A stretch of DNA of 64,000 bases from G963665925 sp963678925 (GCA_963678925.1 OY787533.1:3968001-4032000), one strand, 5' to 3'. Shown: positions 35,114-44,642, counted from the stretch's first letter. Program-made: numbers and translations. The notes: generated by a model from the sequence alone, not told the origin.

Positions 35114-35995
35114 ATGAAAACAATCTTAATTACAGGTGCATCAAGCGGTATAGGCAAATATACTGCAATTGAAATGGCTAGACAAGGACATCAAATCATA
35201 ATGCATGGCCGTAACCCGGAAAGAACAAAAGCTGTCTATGATGAGATCATCAAGGAAACAGGTAATGACAACATTATTATGTTGATTGCAGACCTTTCAC
35301 TTATGTCTGATGTGAAACGTTTTGCAGAAGATGTAATGAAGCATACTGATCATCTTGATGTTCTATACAATAATGCGGGCGGACAGTTTGGAAACGAACG
35401 TAAGGTTACAGCTGAAGGACATGAAAAAACATTTGCAATAAACACATTAGCGCCGTTTTTTTTGACAAATCTACTGCTACCTCTGCTTGAAAAGAGTGAA
35501 TCCGCAAGAATTGTTACACAGTCATCTGAATCGTATCAGCAAGGCGGAGACCCAATACTTGAAGATATTGAACTTGAAGAAAATTACTCACTGTATGCAT
35601 CCTATGGGTTGTCAAAGCTATATGTATGGTGGATCATGCGAGAGATGAGTGAAGAACTTCAGCGCATGGGAGTTGAAAATGTAACTTTAAACTGTGTTGA
35701 ACCGGGTACAGCAATGGATACAGGTTTGCAGAGAATATCAGGGGAAATACCTGAAATAAAGAAGTTAATGGAACAGTATAAAGAGTATTCTTGGCCGATT
35801 TCTAAAGCAGCAGAATGTGGAATATATATGATGACAGCTTCAGAAATGGAAGGCATTACTGGAAAGTTCTATGGTGACTGCAAGGAAAAAAATATCGATC
35901 CAAAATGGATCTCAAAAGAGGGACAAAAAATAATATGGAACTATTGTAAAAAAGAATGTGAACCGTATTTAAATGAAGGCTGTACTAATCTTTAG
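35114..35995 (+). CDS. Short-chain dehydrogenase/reductase
   Basis: 293 residues: TGASSGIG, HGRN, NNAG, Ser in QSSESYQQGG and YGLSK. Same sub-branch as the preceding gene with an extended C-terminus containing Cys (KKECEP). ATG 35114 is used because GAGGTGA ends six bases upstream; GTG 35105 overlaps it. Lies 130 bases after its paralogue; the gap shows no terminator. Followed by a strong terminator. Confidence 0.9.
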   Translation: MKTILITGASSGIGKYTAIEMARQGHQIIMHGRNPERTKAVYDEIIKETGNDNIIMLIADLSLMSDVKRFAEDVMKHTDHLDVLYNNAGGQFGNERKVTAEGHEKTFAINTLAPFFLTNLLLPLLEKSESARIVTQSSESYQQGGDPILEDIELEENYSLYASYGLSKLYVWWIMREMSEELQRMGVENVTLNCVEPGTAMDTGLQRISGEIPEIKKLMEQYKEYSWPISKAAECGIYMMTASEMEGITGKFYGDCKEKNIDPKWISKEGQKIIWNYCKKECEPYLNEGCTNL

Positions 35996-36383
35996 AGTTG
36001 TTAGCTATATGTTTATATTACTGAATCAGATAAGAAAAAATCAGAATTTCAATTCTGATTTTTTTATGCACACGCTCAATTTGAGTTACGTTAAGAATGA
36101 ATAGCTTATTAATATGTAGAGTTATTGAAGTTGTTGCATTGCAAACGACTTTGGAAGTTTAAGATTTGGCGAGGCATTCAATTATCGGACTTGATGCAGT
36201 TATAGCCAAAAACTATACCAGCAATATACAAAAATAAAGTATTCATGTATGGATACGTATGCTAGAGTGAATTGAGTATTAGATAAGTCTTTTCATTATA
36301 TAAGATGGTTCAAGACTTAACTTATTATTGTATGCTGAAGCAAGGCTAATATGTAAATAAGGCCCTTATCAGAAAGGATGTAA
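35996..36383. other. Intergenic region between SDR genes and the carboxylate island
   Basis: 388 bases. Holds the terminator at 36036-36065; otherwise no gene is seen. Marks the left border of the 27-kb catabolic island. Confidence 0.5.
36036..36065 (+). terminator. Intrinsic terminator
   Basis: AAAAATCAGAATT pairs with AATTCTGATTTTT, followed by more T. Confidence 0.8.
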
Positions 36384-36878
36384 ATGGATATCTTAATAAC
36401 TTTAATGGTTGCTTTTGCTGGGGGATTAATAGGAATAAAGCTGAAAATTCCAGCAGGGGCACTTGTAGGTGCAATGCTTGCAGTTGCAGTTATGAAAATT
36501 GGGACTGGACGAGGTGATATTCCATATTCATACAAAATATTAGCCCAAATCGTTGTGGGTGGCATGCTGGGGCTCAATTTTTCGATAGATACCGTTAAAG
36601 GACTAAAAGAGCTTATTTTTCCTGCTATGATTGTCGTGATAGGGCTTACACTTTTTAGTGTGATTCTCGGTTTTGTTTTGTCAAGACTTACAGGCATGGA
36701 CCTAATTACAGCATTGTTCAGTGTATCACCAGGTGGTTTGACAGATATGACATTGATTTCTGGTGCGTATGGAGCAGATACGCCAACAGTTGCTCTCCTT
36801 CATTTAATGCGATTACTCACAGTGATCACTGTACTGCCTACAGTTATTGGTGCACTTTTAAAATGGGTCCAAGCATAA
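36384..36878 (+). CDS. Half-size AbrB-family membrane protein
   Basis: 164 residues, about five helices. GGLIGIKLKIPAGALVGAML and SPGGLTDMTLISGAYGADTP followed by TVALLHLMRLLTV are hallmarks of the AbrB membrane family (PF05145, unrelated to the AbrB transcription factor). Family members normally have two such repeats and about 350 residues; this has one, so it probably dimerises. A carrier role is inferred. It is convergent with the dehydrogenase/isomerase/aconitase operon and separated from it by a bidirectional terminator. Confidence 0.82.
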   Translation: MDILITLMVAFAGGLIGIKLKIPAGALVGAMLAVAVMKIGTGRGDIPYSYKILAQIVVGGMLGLNFSIDTVKGLKELIFPAMIVVIGLTLFSVILGFVLSRLTGMDLITALFSVSPGGLTDMTLISGAYGADTPTVALLHLMRLLTVITVLPTVIGALLKWVQA

Positions 36879-36900
36879 GTCCCTACATTTGATTATAAAG

Positions 36901-36946
36901 TAACGGGTACAGAGCAGTATGTCAATTGCTTTGCACCCGTTATTTA
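36901..36946. terminator. Bidirectional terminator
   Basis: TAACGGGT and ACCCGTTA bracket an inner imperfect stem, with TTT following on the plus strand. Lies between convergent genes. Confidence 0.7.
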
Positions 36947-36987
36947 AATAGTGAAGAGTTGAAGTATAAATATAAATGGGTGCTGGT

Positions 36988-38034
36988 CTATTTGATTTTT
37001 TCAATTTCACACGCAATAGCGTGTGCCAGATCCATAGTGGATGCAGTTCCACCGAGATCAGGCGTTAATGTGAGTCCTGTACTTAAGACTGACCGAGTTG
37101 CATTTTCAACAATCTTTGCTGCTTCATCTTCACCAATATGTCGAAGCATGAGCGCCCCCGAGAGAATAAGAGCAATAGGATTTGCTATGCCAAGTCCTTC
37201 AATATCCGGTGCAGCACCATGGGAAGCTTCAAATATGGAGACTTCATCACCATAATTAGCTCCAGGTGCCAATCCAAGGCTACCAATAAGTCCCGCGATT
37301 AGATCTGAAAGGATATCGCCGTATTGATTTGGTGCTGTAATAACATCAAATTTTTCAGGGTGCTTGATAATCGTATAGCAGGCAGCATCAATCATATAGT
37401 CGTCTGATTCAATGTCAGGGTATTCTTTAGCAACAGCATTAAAGCATTCAAGAAATAAGCCGTCAGTATAGTTGAGTACATTCGCCTTATGTACACACGT
37501 TACACGCTGTCTACCATATTTTTGAGCATATTCAAAGCTGAAACGCGCTGCTTTTGTAGCAGATTCACGAGTAATCAATTTAATAGCTTCAGCGGCGTGA
37601 TTACCAATTTTATGTTCATGACCAATATATACACCTTCAGTGACTTCGCGCATGATGACGACATCAAGATTACCATATTTGTCTGATAGACCGGGGATAC
37701 CTATAGCTGGTCTCATGTTCATAAACAGACTTAGTTCTCTTCGAATTGCGTTATTGAGTGATGGATAGGTATATTCGCTGTTGTCATCGTGGATACACGT
37801 AATACGTCCTTCAAGTTTATTTACTACAAGAGGTGTTTTTATAGCAACCTTAATATCTTTTAGTGCTTTCACAGTTTGATTAGGAATCGGATGTTGAAAT
37901 CTATTCAGTGCTTCTTTACCAATGGGAATATATTCCCATTCTAAATCTACGCCTGTAGATTCAAGTACATGCATTGTTGCATCCATAATTTCCTTACCAA
38001 TACCTTCAATGCCTTGCAGTATACCGATTTTCAT
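36988..38034 (-). CDS. Isocitrate/isopropylmalate dehydrogenase family enzyme
   Basis: 348 residues from ATG 38034. Family landmarks are MREVTEGVYIG (substrate loop), the catalytic Lys in VHKANVLNYTDGLF, the metal-binding Asp in YGDILSDLIAGLIGSLGLAP, and ASHGAAPDIEGLGIANPIAL for NAD binding. It oxidises and decarboxylates a 2-hydroxy acid with a beta-carboxylate. Its first base overlaps the preceding gene's stop (TAATG), indicating coupling to the TIM-barrel and aconitase genes upstream. Probable last step of the module: oxidation of the aconitase product. Confidence 0.9.
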   Translation of the reverse strand: MKIGILQGIEGIGKEIMDATMHVLESTGVDLEWEYIPIGKEALNRFQHPIPNQTVKALKDIKVAIKTPLVVNKLEGRITCIHDDNSEYTYPSLNNAIRRELSLFMNMRPAIGIPGLSDKYGNLDVVIMREVTEGVYIGHEHKIGNHAAEAIKLITRESATKAARFSFEYAQKYGRQRVTCVHKANVLNYTDGLFLECFNAVAKEYPDIESDDYMIDAACYTIIKHPEKFDVITAPNQYGDILSDLIAGLIGSLGLAPGANYGDEVSIFEASHGAAPDIEGLGIANPIALILSGALMLRHIGEDEAAKIVENATRSVLSTGLTLTPDLGGTASTMDLAHAIACEIEKIK

Positions 38035-38837
38035 TAGTTTTCCTCCAATTGTCTTAAGTAGTTTATACATTTATTAGCGGTCGCAATACTATCATTTTGT
38101 TGATTGACTTCTATCGTTACAAAGCCCTTATAATTTATTTCATTTAGGGTGGAAATTGCCTCTTCGAAATCGATATCTCCCTCACCAGGAATCAAGCGAT
38201 TGGAGTCGGAAAAGTGCACATGAGTAAGAACTGACGCACCTTCAATGAATCCTTTGTGAATGGATTCACCTTGAACATGAAGATGATATGTATCATGCAT
38301 CAAATAAAGATTGTTGAAGTGCTTAATGTAATCCAATATTTCTGTGGTTGTATTCAAGTTGTTGATGACAGTATGATTTTGACATTCAACAATAATCGGA
38401 ACATTTTTTAAAGAACCATATGCACAAACGACATAAAAGGCATTTGACATCCATTCCAATGATTCAGAAGAACAATCTGGGTGGATTGTACCACGTAGTT
38501 TTCCAATATTGACTTGGGCGTTTAAAGTTGAAGCGAAATCTATGACTTTTTTAATGCGCTGGATGCTTTCAATGCGTTTCTCTGAATCAAGACTTGTAAA
38601 AGTCAAGCCATCATTGCTGACTATAGGACCGGTTCCTATGACAGGCACTTCTAAATTGTATTTTTTTAACAGTTTAATCATGGAAATATAATCGAGCGCA
38701 TCGGGGTATCGTATGAAAAGTTCAACACCCTCGTATCCTGCTTCTCTAAGATTGCTCAATCCATTCTCGAAGTCGCCTTGATAAGCAAGCAGCTTTCCCC
38801 AAGTTTCTGGAGTTCCTATGGGATAGGCATATTTCAT
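38034..38837 (-). CDS. Sugar phosphate isomerase/epimerase family TIM-barrel protein
   Basis: 267 residues of xylose-isomerase-like TIM barrel: GYEGVELFIRYPD, metal-ligand candidates Glu in IIVECQNHT, Asp/His in YLMHDTYHLHVQG, His in LTHVHFSDSN, and Glu in VTIEVNQQ near the end. GEGDIDFEEAISTL is typical of hydroxypyruvate-isomerase-like members. Could isomerise or epimerise a hydroxy/keto acid. Joined to both neighbours by TAATG overlaps. Confidence 0.88.
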   Translation of the reverse strand: MKYAYPIGTPETWGKLLAYQGDFENGLSNLREAGYEGVELFIRYPDALDYISMIKLLKKYNLEVPVIGTGPIVSNDGLTFTSLDSEKRIESIQRIKKVIDFASTLNAQVNIGKLRGTIHPDCSSESLEWMSNAFYVVCAYGSLKNVPIIVECQNHTVINNLNTTTEILDYIKHFNNLYLMHDTYHLHVQGESIHKGFIEGASVLTHVHFSDSNRLIPGEGDIDFEEAISTLNEINYKGFVTIEVNQQNDSIATANKCINYLRQLEEN

Positions 38838-40777
38838 TATTTACCTCCACTTTTGCGTCGTTCTGCTTTTACAACATTTATTTTTCCACCAGCCTTAATT
38901 GCATCAAGATCAGTTTGGCAAAGTGGGGTAGATACGGTAAAAGTGAAATTCTTAGTTTTATTGTAGATTTCGTACTGCATTTTTTCTTTGAGAACTGAAG
39001 TGTTGATATCAAGAATATCACCAGCATCGAGCACATCATAATCATTACTTGTTATAAAAGTTAGAGGAAGAATTCCCCAGTTAACTAGATTGGCTAAATG
39101 TAAACGTGCAAAGCTTTTTGCAATTACAACACGAACACCCAGATATCGTGGAACCATTGCAGCCTGTTCACGACTTGATCCTTGACCGTAGTTTTCACCT
39201 CCGACTATAATACTTTTGCCAGCTTTAAGTGCTCTGTTTGGAAAGTTAAGATCTACGACTTTAAATGCGTGTTTTGAGAGTTCTGGAATGTTTGACCGAA
39301 TGGGCAAATATAGTGCGCCTGCAGGACAGATGTGATCCGTAGTTATATCATCTCCGAGCTTAAGAAGTGTTTCAGCGCTCAAACTGTCTTCCAGTGGAGA
39401 TACCTCAGGAACGGGTCTAATATTTGGTCCACGTCTTATAGAAATGCCTTCTGGGGAATCACTAGGCTTTATGAAACTTGCTCGTTCATCAACAAAGGAG
39501 TTCGGAATTTCATACTTGATGAAATCTAAGCCCAGTGAACGTGGATCTGTGATGAATCCAGTAAGTGCTGATGCAGCTGCAACTTCTGGAGACGATAGGT
39601 AAACATGATCGGTCGCAGTTCCGCTTCTACCAACAAAGTTTCGGGGTGTAGTTCTAAGGGAGATTCCATTGGAATTTGGTGCAAATCCACAGCCGTTACA
39701 TCCACCGCATATGGGTTCAAACATGCGCACACCGGACGCGATAATCTTCTCGTATGCACCTCTACTGATACACTCTCTAATAACTGTTCGGGTAGCTGGG
39801 TATAATCCAACGTCTACATGTTTTGATAAAGGTTGACCATTAAGAATTTGAGCGACTGAAAGTATGTCCTGTAAAGAAGTATTTGTGCAGCTTCCAATCA
39901 TAATCTGATCTATTCTTTGACCTTCAACTTCTGAAACAGGAACAACGCGGTCTGGTTGATGTGGAAGTGCTATAAGTGGTTCAATCTGAGAAAGGTCAAT
40001 TTCAATGACGTCATCGTATTGAGCATCGGGGTCTGCTTCAATTGGATGCCAATCTGATTCTCTATGATAAGCTTTCATCCATATACGTGTATTTTCATCA
40101 CTTGGAAAGACGGAAGTAGTTGCACCGGTTTCCTGCCCCATATTGGTGATGGTTGAACGTTCACTTACATTAAGTGTTTTGACACCTGGACCAGTGTATT
40201 CAAGGACTTTTCCGACACCACCTTTAACTTTGATGCGACGGAGTATTTCAAGAATGATATTTTTAGCTGAAACCCATGGTTGGAGTTGTCCGATTAGATG
40301 AATGTTGATGATTTCAGGCATATCAAAATAAAAAGGTTCTCCTGCCATAGTCATGGCTCCATCAAAGCCACCGACACCTACAGAAAACATACCGATTCCG
40401 CCTGCTGCTACAGAGTGGGAGTCAGCACCAATAAGTGTTTTACCTGGAACGGCCCAATGCTCAAGGTGGAGTTGGTGGCATATGCCACTTCCTTTGCGGG
40501 AAGTGACAACACCCAATTTTGAGGTGATATCATACAGATAACAATGATCATCAGCATTCTTAAAATCTGCTTGAACCATGTTGTGATCCATGTAATGTAC
40601 TGAAAGTTCTGTATTGACTTTGTCAATGCCAAGTGCTTCAAGAACAAGGTATGACATGACACCATTTACATCATGTGATAAAGTTTGGTCTGCACGAATA
40701 CCGATGCGAGTGCCGCGCTTCATTCTCCCATCTACCAGGGCAGACTGAATCAGCTTTTCAGTTATGGTTAAACCCAT
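38837..40777 (-). CDS. Aconitase-family hydratase
   Basis: 646 residues. Cluster ligands: Cys in IGSCTNTS and two in CGGCNGCG (the usual sequence is CGPC). Active-site segments are GADSHSVAAGGIGMFSVGVG and GGENYGQGSSREQAA, where the usual His of SREHAA is Gln. The C-terminal swivel domain begins near residue 490. The [4Fe-4S] enzyme dehydrates and rehydrates citrate-like acids. It is the first gene of an operon with the TIM barrel and dehydrogenase. The paralogue at 60574 has the more canonical motifs, so the two probably use different substrates. Divergent from a LysR gene. Confidence 0.9.
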   Translation of the reverse strand: MGLTITEKLIQSALVDGRMKRGTRIGIRADQTLSHDVNGVMSYLVLEALGIDKVNTELSVHYMDHNMVQADFKNADDHCYLYDITSKLGVVTSRKGSGICHQLHLEHWAVPGKTLIGADSHSVAAGGIGMFSVGVGGFDGAMTMAGEPFYFDMPEIINIHLIGQLQPWVSAKNIILEILRRIKVKGGVGKVLEYTGPGVKTLNVSERSTITNMGQETGATTSVFPSDENTRIWMKAYHRESDWHPIEADPDAQYDDVIEIDLSQIEPLIALPHQPDRVVPVSEVEGQRIDQIMIGSCTNTSLQDILSVAQILNGQPLSKHVDVGLYPATRTVIRECISRGAYEKIIASGVRMFEPICGGCNGCGFAPNSNGISLRTTPRNFVGRSGTATDHVYLSSPEVAAASALTGFITDPRSLGLDFIKYEIPNSFVDERASFIKPSDSPEGISIRRGPNIRPVPEVSPLEDSLSAETLLKLGDDITTDHICPAGALYLPIRSNIPELSKHAFKVVDLNFPNRALKAGKSIIVGGENYGQGSSREQAAMVPRYLGVRVVIAKSFARLHLANLVNWGILPLTFITSNDYDVLDAGDILDINTSVLKEKMQYEIYNKTKNFTFTVSTPLCQTDLDAIKAGGKINVVKAERRKSGGK

Positions 40778-40867
40778 TAAATCAGCTCCTTATTTACTAT
40801 TTTTGATGTTTACATGTTCATTATCCGCTTTGAGGGCATTAATGGGAAATATCTATTTATGATTGGA

Positions 40868-40886
40868 CTATAACGACTGGTTATAG
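40868..40886 (+). promoter_or_regulatory. Palindromic operator between divergent aconitase and LysR genes
   Basis: CTATAAC-GACTG-GTTATAG, a perfect inverted repeat 15 bases before the LysR start. It fits a LysR-type box controlling both directions. Confidence 0.65.
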
Positions 40887-40900
40887 AAAGAAGGGTTAAC

Positions 40901-41812
40901 TTGAGAATTATTGATCTTGAATATATTATTGAGATTGCCAAGCAGCAGAATTTTTCTAAAGCATCCGAAATACTTCATGTCAGTCAACCGGCATTATCGA
41001 AGTCGGTTAAGAGTCTTGAGGAAGAACTAAATGTGAAACTGTTCAAAAGAAACTCAAAATCTGTTGAAATTACAGAAGCAGGAAGGATTTTGATAGAAGA
41101 AGCCAATGAAATCATGAGGCATTATAGTTTAATAGGCAAAAGAATTAACCGGTATCGCCTAAATCATGTAGATACACTGCATATTGGTTCCTCGCAGTTC
41201 TATAATAAATATTTTTTTCCACCAGCTATTATAAGATTTCAGAAAACATTTCCCCAAATACATATTGATATTTCTGAAGGTGTGTCCCAGCAAAATGAAA
41301 AAAAGGTTTTAGAGGGTCAGTTGGATTTAGCTGTTATGCCATTGCCCGTTAATTCAAAAGAGTTGAAGTGTATTACAGTTACTGAAGAACGTTTTCAATT
41401 GGCATTTTCTTCTAAAAACAATAGATATATGAACCTTGTTAGACAAGCTGGAGGTCAAGGAGACTTAAACTTGAAATTGTTCAGTCAGGAGCCTTTCATT
41501 CTTAAAAAGAATGGACTCAAAATGAGAGAATTAGCGGAGTCCATTTGTGCTGAATATGGGTTTACTCCGAAGGTGATGTCAACCGCGATAAACTCAGATA
41601 CAATCAACTCGCTAATACAGAGAGACTATGGTGTTTCATTTTTACCCTCATACATAAATAAATATGAGGATGTCATGTATGTAGACGTGAATAACCCACT
41701 ATGCAGGCGTAAGGTAGTAGCAGGCTTTTTGTCTGATAATGAAAAAGCACTGTATATTACTTGTTTTATTGAATGTCTTAAAAGCGAGATGGTTAATTGT
41801 GAAGATAAATAA
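40901..41812 (+). CDS. LysR-family transcriptional regulator
   Basis: 303 residues: winged helix (NFSKASEILHVSQPALSKSV) and a periplasmic-binding-like effector domain (residues about 90-295). TTG 40901 follows AAGAAGGG by five bases. Divergent from the aconitase/isomerase/dehydrogenase operon, with a palindrome between them, so it is the likely regulator of that operon in response to its substrate or intermediate. Confidence 0.9.
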   Translation: MRIIDLEYIIEIAKQQNFSKASEILHVSQPALSKSVKSLEEELNVKLFKRNSKSVEITEAGRILIEEANEIMRHYSLIGKRINRYRLNHVDTLHIGSSQFYNKYFFPPAIIRFQKTFPQIHIDISEGVSQQNEKKVLEGQLDLAVMPLPVNSKELKCITVTEERFQLAFSSKNNRYMNLVRQAGGQGDLNLKLFSQEPFILKKNGLKMRELAESICAEYGFTPKVMSTAINSDTINSLIQRDYGVSFLPSYINKYEDVMYVDVNNPLCRRKVVAGFLSDNEKALYITCFIECLKSEMVNCEDK

Positions 41813-41820
41813 TCAAATAG

Positions 41821-41869
41821 ACAACGGGAACTCCAATCTCATAAGTTTATGAGTGGAAGTTCCCGTTGT
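41821..41869. terminator. Bidirectional terminator
   Basis: A long stem ACAACGGGAACT/AAGTTCCCGTTGT with an inner CTCATAA/TTATGAG pair, T-rich on both sides. It separates convergent genes. Confidence 0.85.
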
Positions 41870-41895
41870 TTATTGATACTTTTTATTTAAGATAA

Positions 41896-42996
41896 TCAAA
41901 TATGGGATTGAATACGCGCAAGGGTTCTATCAATAGCTGCCAAGACAGAGGAAATAGTATGTTGGTCAATATTGCCCATATGACCAAGTCGGAAGAGTTT
42001 TCCTGCATAATTTCCAAGGCCACCAGCTACAACGATGCCTTCTTCTGCAAGTGTGGTGCGGAAAAGCGCATCGTCGATTCCATCTGGATACATGACGTTG
42101 GTAAGCGTTACTGCACGATGGCTTGCGTCAGCAAGTATTGTAAAGCCCTTGTTTTCCAATGCATTTTGTATATGGCGTGCATCTTTCAGGTGTCTGTCAT
42201 ATCTTTTGTCAACACCTTCTTCGAAAATAATCTGAACGGACTCCTTTAGTGCCCAAATAAGATGAATAGGTGGTGTTCCGAAATACTTACTAGGGTCATT
42301 CATAATTGGTAACCAATTTTCGAAATCAGCGTAGTATTCTGGTATTGTACCTAATGATTTACGGCGCTTAAGTGCATTGGAACTAGCCCATACAATAGCG
42401 AGTCCCGGACTGACGCCAAAGGCTTTTTGCGAACCTGTAAGAAGTACGTCAATGTTCATTTCATCCATTAGAGTGCGTTCGCCTGCAGTGGCACAAACAC
42501 CATCGACAATGAAAAGTGTGTCCTCATACGACTTAAGCAATTTGCCAATCCCGTCTATATCAGCAGCAACGCCAGTTGAAGTATCAACATGTGTAACGGT
42601 TACTGCTGCATAATTCTTTTCATTCAATTTCGCTTCAATTTTTTCGAGGGGAACAGTTTCTCCCCAAGGACAACTGAGAACATCGCAATAAAGTTTCTTT
42701 CGTTCGCAAAGTTCAGTAAATCGGTCACCAAAATAACCGTGAGAGATAATGAGAATATTATCGCCCACTTTTGAAGTGTTTGCGATTGCCATTTCCATTG
42801 CCAGTGTTCCTGTCCCTGCAACAACAAAACATTCGCCTTGTGTCCGAATAAAGATTTTCAAGTCGTGGAGAAGCCCTTTGAAATCCTCAATAAAGTCGGG
42901 GTCTTTGAATGAACAAACCTCTCGGCCCATTTGCGTATGAATGCTTTCTACGCCCGGTGTTGGACCGGGAATCATAACCAATTTTCTATTTTTCAT
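41896..42996 (-). CDS. Alanine-glyoxylate aminotransferase-type class V PLP enzyme
   Basis: 366 residues. IPGPTPG at the N-terminus, GTGTLAMEMAIANT (PLP phosphate), VTHVDTSTGVAADIDGI, DGVCATAGE (Asp to pyridine nitrogen), the Schiff-base Lys in LTGSQKAFG and the substrate-binding Arg in LFRLGHMGN. Family members convert glyoxylate or 3-hydroxypyruvate with alanine or serine as amino donor. In this island it could remove glyoxylate released by cleavage of a hydroxylated acid. Upstream is a 16-bp palindrome and the LysR gene at 43186. Confidence 0.9.
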   Translation of the reverse strand: MKNRKLVMIPGPTPGVESIHTQMGREVCSFKDPDFIEDFKGLLHDLKIFIRTQGECFVVAGTGTLAMEMAIANTSKVGDNILIISHGYFGDRFTELCERKKLYCDVLSCPWGETVPLEKIEAKLNEKNYAAVTVTHVDTSTGVAADIDGIGKLLKSYEDTLFIVDGVCATAGERTLMDEMNIDVLLTGSQKAFGVSPGLAIVWASSNALKRRKSLGTIPEYYADFENWLPIMNDPSKYFGTPPIHLIWALKESVQIIFEEGVDKRYDRHLKDARHIQNALENKGFTILADASHRAVTLTNVMYPDGIDDALFRTTLAEEGIVVAGGLGNYAGKLFRLGHMGNIDQHTISSVLAAIDRTLARIQSHI

Positions 42997-43009
42997 GATA
43001 TCCTCCCAA

Positions 43010-43025
43010 ATAGTACTTGTACTAT
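43010..43025 (-). promoter_or_regulatory. Palindromic operator upstream of the aminotransferase
   Basis: ATAGTACTTGTACTAT, a perfect 16-bp palindrome overlapping the region just before the ribosome binding site. The adjacent CTATATC (43022-43028) recurs at 44188-44194. Confidence 0.6.
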
Positions 43026-43185
43026 ATCTATCTGTTAATATGGTAACAATCTACAAGACAGACGTGAAATACGTATATGCTTATGAAGAGTATATGAAAA
43101 AACTTATACTTATAAACGCAGTCAAACATCATGCATTATTAATCAATATGCCTATTCTATTACAAGTAATATTGTTATTGTACTA

Positions 43186-44151
43186 TTAGTTATCATCAAT
43201 AACCTCATCTGCTAAATCATTTCTTTCGAAAGCTTGACCAATCAAAGAAAGAAAAAGTCTGCCAGCTTGAGAAATATAACTGCTTACATGTTTTGCGATA
43301 CAGATGTTCCAAAAAGGGGATAAATTGTCTTCAATATTGAAAAATATGCAGTCTTCTCGTGAGGCGAAGGTCGAGGTATAGAATTCAGGAAGAATGGCTA
43401 CTCCAAGTCCCAGAGCTGCAAATTCTTTTGCTGTAGCGAAATTACGTGTGCTAATAATTTTTTTAGGTGTGATTTCAGCCCGAGAAAGTATGGTGTCTGA
43501 AATATATCTACTTCTCTGGGTTTTCCTTCCTAATATAAATACCTCGTCAGAAAGGTTTGAAAGGGGTAAGTAAGGTCTCTCTTCATCCTTGAATGTATAT
43601 GCGTGTTTAATGGCAGGGTGGTCATGTGACAAAACAGTAAGAAAGCGATTTTCAACAACTTTCGTATACCTGACTCCTTTGTTTTCCTGAGTATTATCAA
43701 CTGGAATGGCATGCAGGAGTGCAAAATCAATTGCGCCAATTCTGAGTTGCGTCTCCAGTTCTTTTGAAGTCATTTCTACAAAATTAAAGTCTATGTTGGG
43801 AGCAATAGTCTGAAACTCTTTGAGAAGTCTAGGCATGAGAACTGCGGCAAGATATACTGTAACTCCAACGGTTAGCCGGCCCTTCTTCAAATTGCTGATA
43901 TCATAGATTTCAAGTTCGAAATCATTAAAAATCTGAAGAACATCATTTGCCATCTGACAGTATTTTTCACCAGCAAATGTCAAAAAGAGCCCTTTGTTTG
44001 TTCTTGTGAATAGAGGAAGACCCAATTTATCTTCTATTTTGCGTATTGCATTGCTGAGTGATGGTTGCGTAATAAAGAGCCTTTGGGAAGCCTTAGAAAG
44101 ACTTTTTTCTTGAGCAACCGTTTTAACATAAATCAGTTCCTTTTGTGTCAT
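43186..44151 (-). CDS. LysR-family transcriptional regulator
   Basis: 321 residues: winged helix (KSLSKASQRLFITQPSLSNA) and an effector domain beginning near residue 90 (KGRLTVGVTVYLAAVLMPRL). Reads toward the aminotransferase gene, 190 bases downstream, and is divergent from the decayed prpF and the RraA gene. A GATATAG-N7-CTATATC palindrome precedes it. It likely autoregulates and controls the aminotransferase or the divergent genes. Confidence 0.9.
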   Translation of the reverse strand: MTQKELIYVKTVAQEKSLSKASQRLFITQPSLSNAIRKIEDKLGLPLFTRTNKGLFLTFAGEKYCQMANDVLQIFNDFELEIYDISNLKKGRLTVGVTVYLAAVLMPRLLKEFQTIAPNIDFNFVEMTSKELETQLRIGAIDFALLHAIPVDNTQENKGVRYTKVVENRFLTVLSHDHPAIKHAYTFKDEERPYLPLSNLSDEVFILGRKTQRSRYISDTILSRAEITPKKIISTRNFATAKEFAALGLGVAILPEFYTSTFASREDCIFFNIEDNLSPFWNICIAKHVSSYISQAGRLFLSLIGQAFERNDLADEVIDDN

Positions 44152-44173
44152 TGTAGTCCTCCATTTTCTTTTC

Positions 44174-44194
44174 GATATAGTTTTTTGCTATATC
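44174..44194. promoter_or_regulatory. Palindromic operator before LysR gene
   Basis: GATATAG, seven bases, CTATATC: a perfect inverted repeat 23 bases before the LysR start. Confidence 0.6.
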
Positions 44195-44368
44195 AGATAT
44201 GTTGATAATTGAAATTGCGATATAAACAATCCGATTGTATCATGAAAATAAATTTATATAAAATGATATCAAGAAGAAAACGCATGAGTTAAGGACGATT
44301 TTTATGAATAGGCATAAATCTTAATTTAGTTTAATTGAGACTTATTAATAGAGAACAGGGGTCGTAAT

Positions 44369-44642
44369 ATGAGAGTACCTTGTGTATATATGCGTGGCGG
44401 AACAAGTAAAGGTATTATATTTCATAGAAAGCACTGGCCTAAGCCTCAAGGGAAATGCATGACTTGCTGCTTGAATTTATTGACAGTTCCGATCCAAAGC
44501 AGATAGACAGCATGGGTGGAAGATATCATCTAACAATAAGATTATGATTGTCTGGCCATCGGATAAAGACGGTATTGATGTTGAGTACACCGCTGGTCAG
44601 GGTGTAGTTGGTGAACCAATCAATGAAACAGTAGATTCCTAA
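44369..44642 (+). pseudogene. PrpF-family isomerase/tautomerase remnant
   Basis: MRVPCVYMRGGTSKGIIF is the family's diagnostic start. After a frame change near 44455 the next segment reads DLLLEFIDSSDPKQIDSMGG, and after a second change near 44535 IMIVWPSDKDGIDVEY, then INETVDS and a stop at 44640-44642. About 90 of the usual 370-390 residues remain, spread over three frames. Intact members isomerise methylaconitate or oxalomesaconate, so its presence hints at the island's ancestral substrate. Confidence 0.8.

Noticed and set aside
39332..40665. Several open frames of 60-95 codons on both strands inside the aconitase gene
   Set aside because: They are shadows of the strongly conserved aconitase frame.
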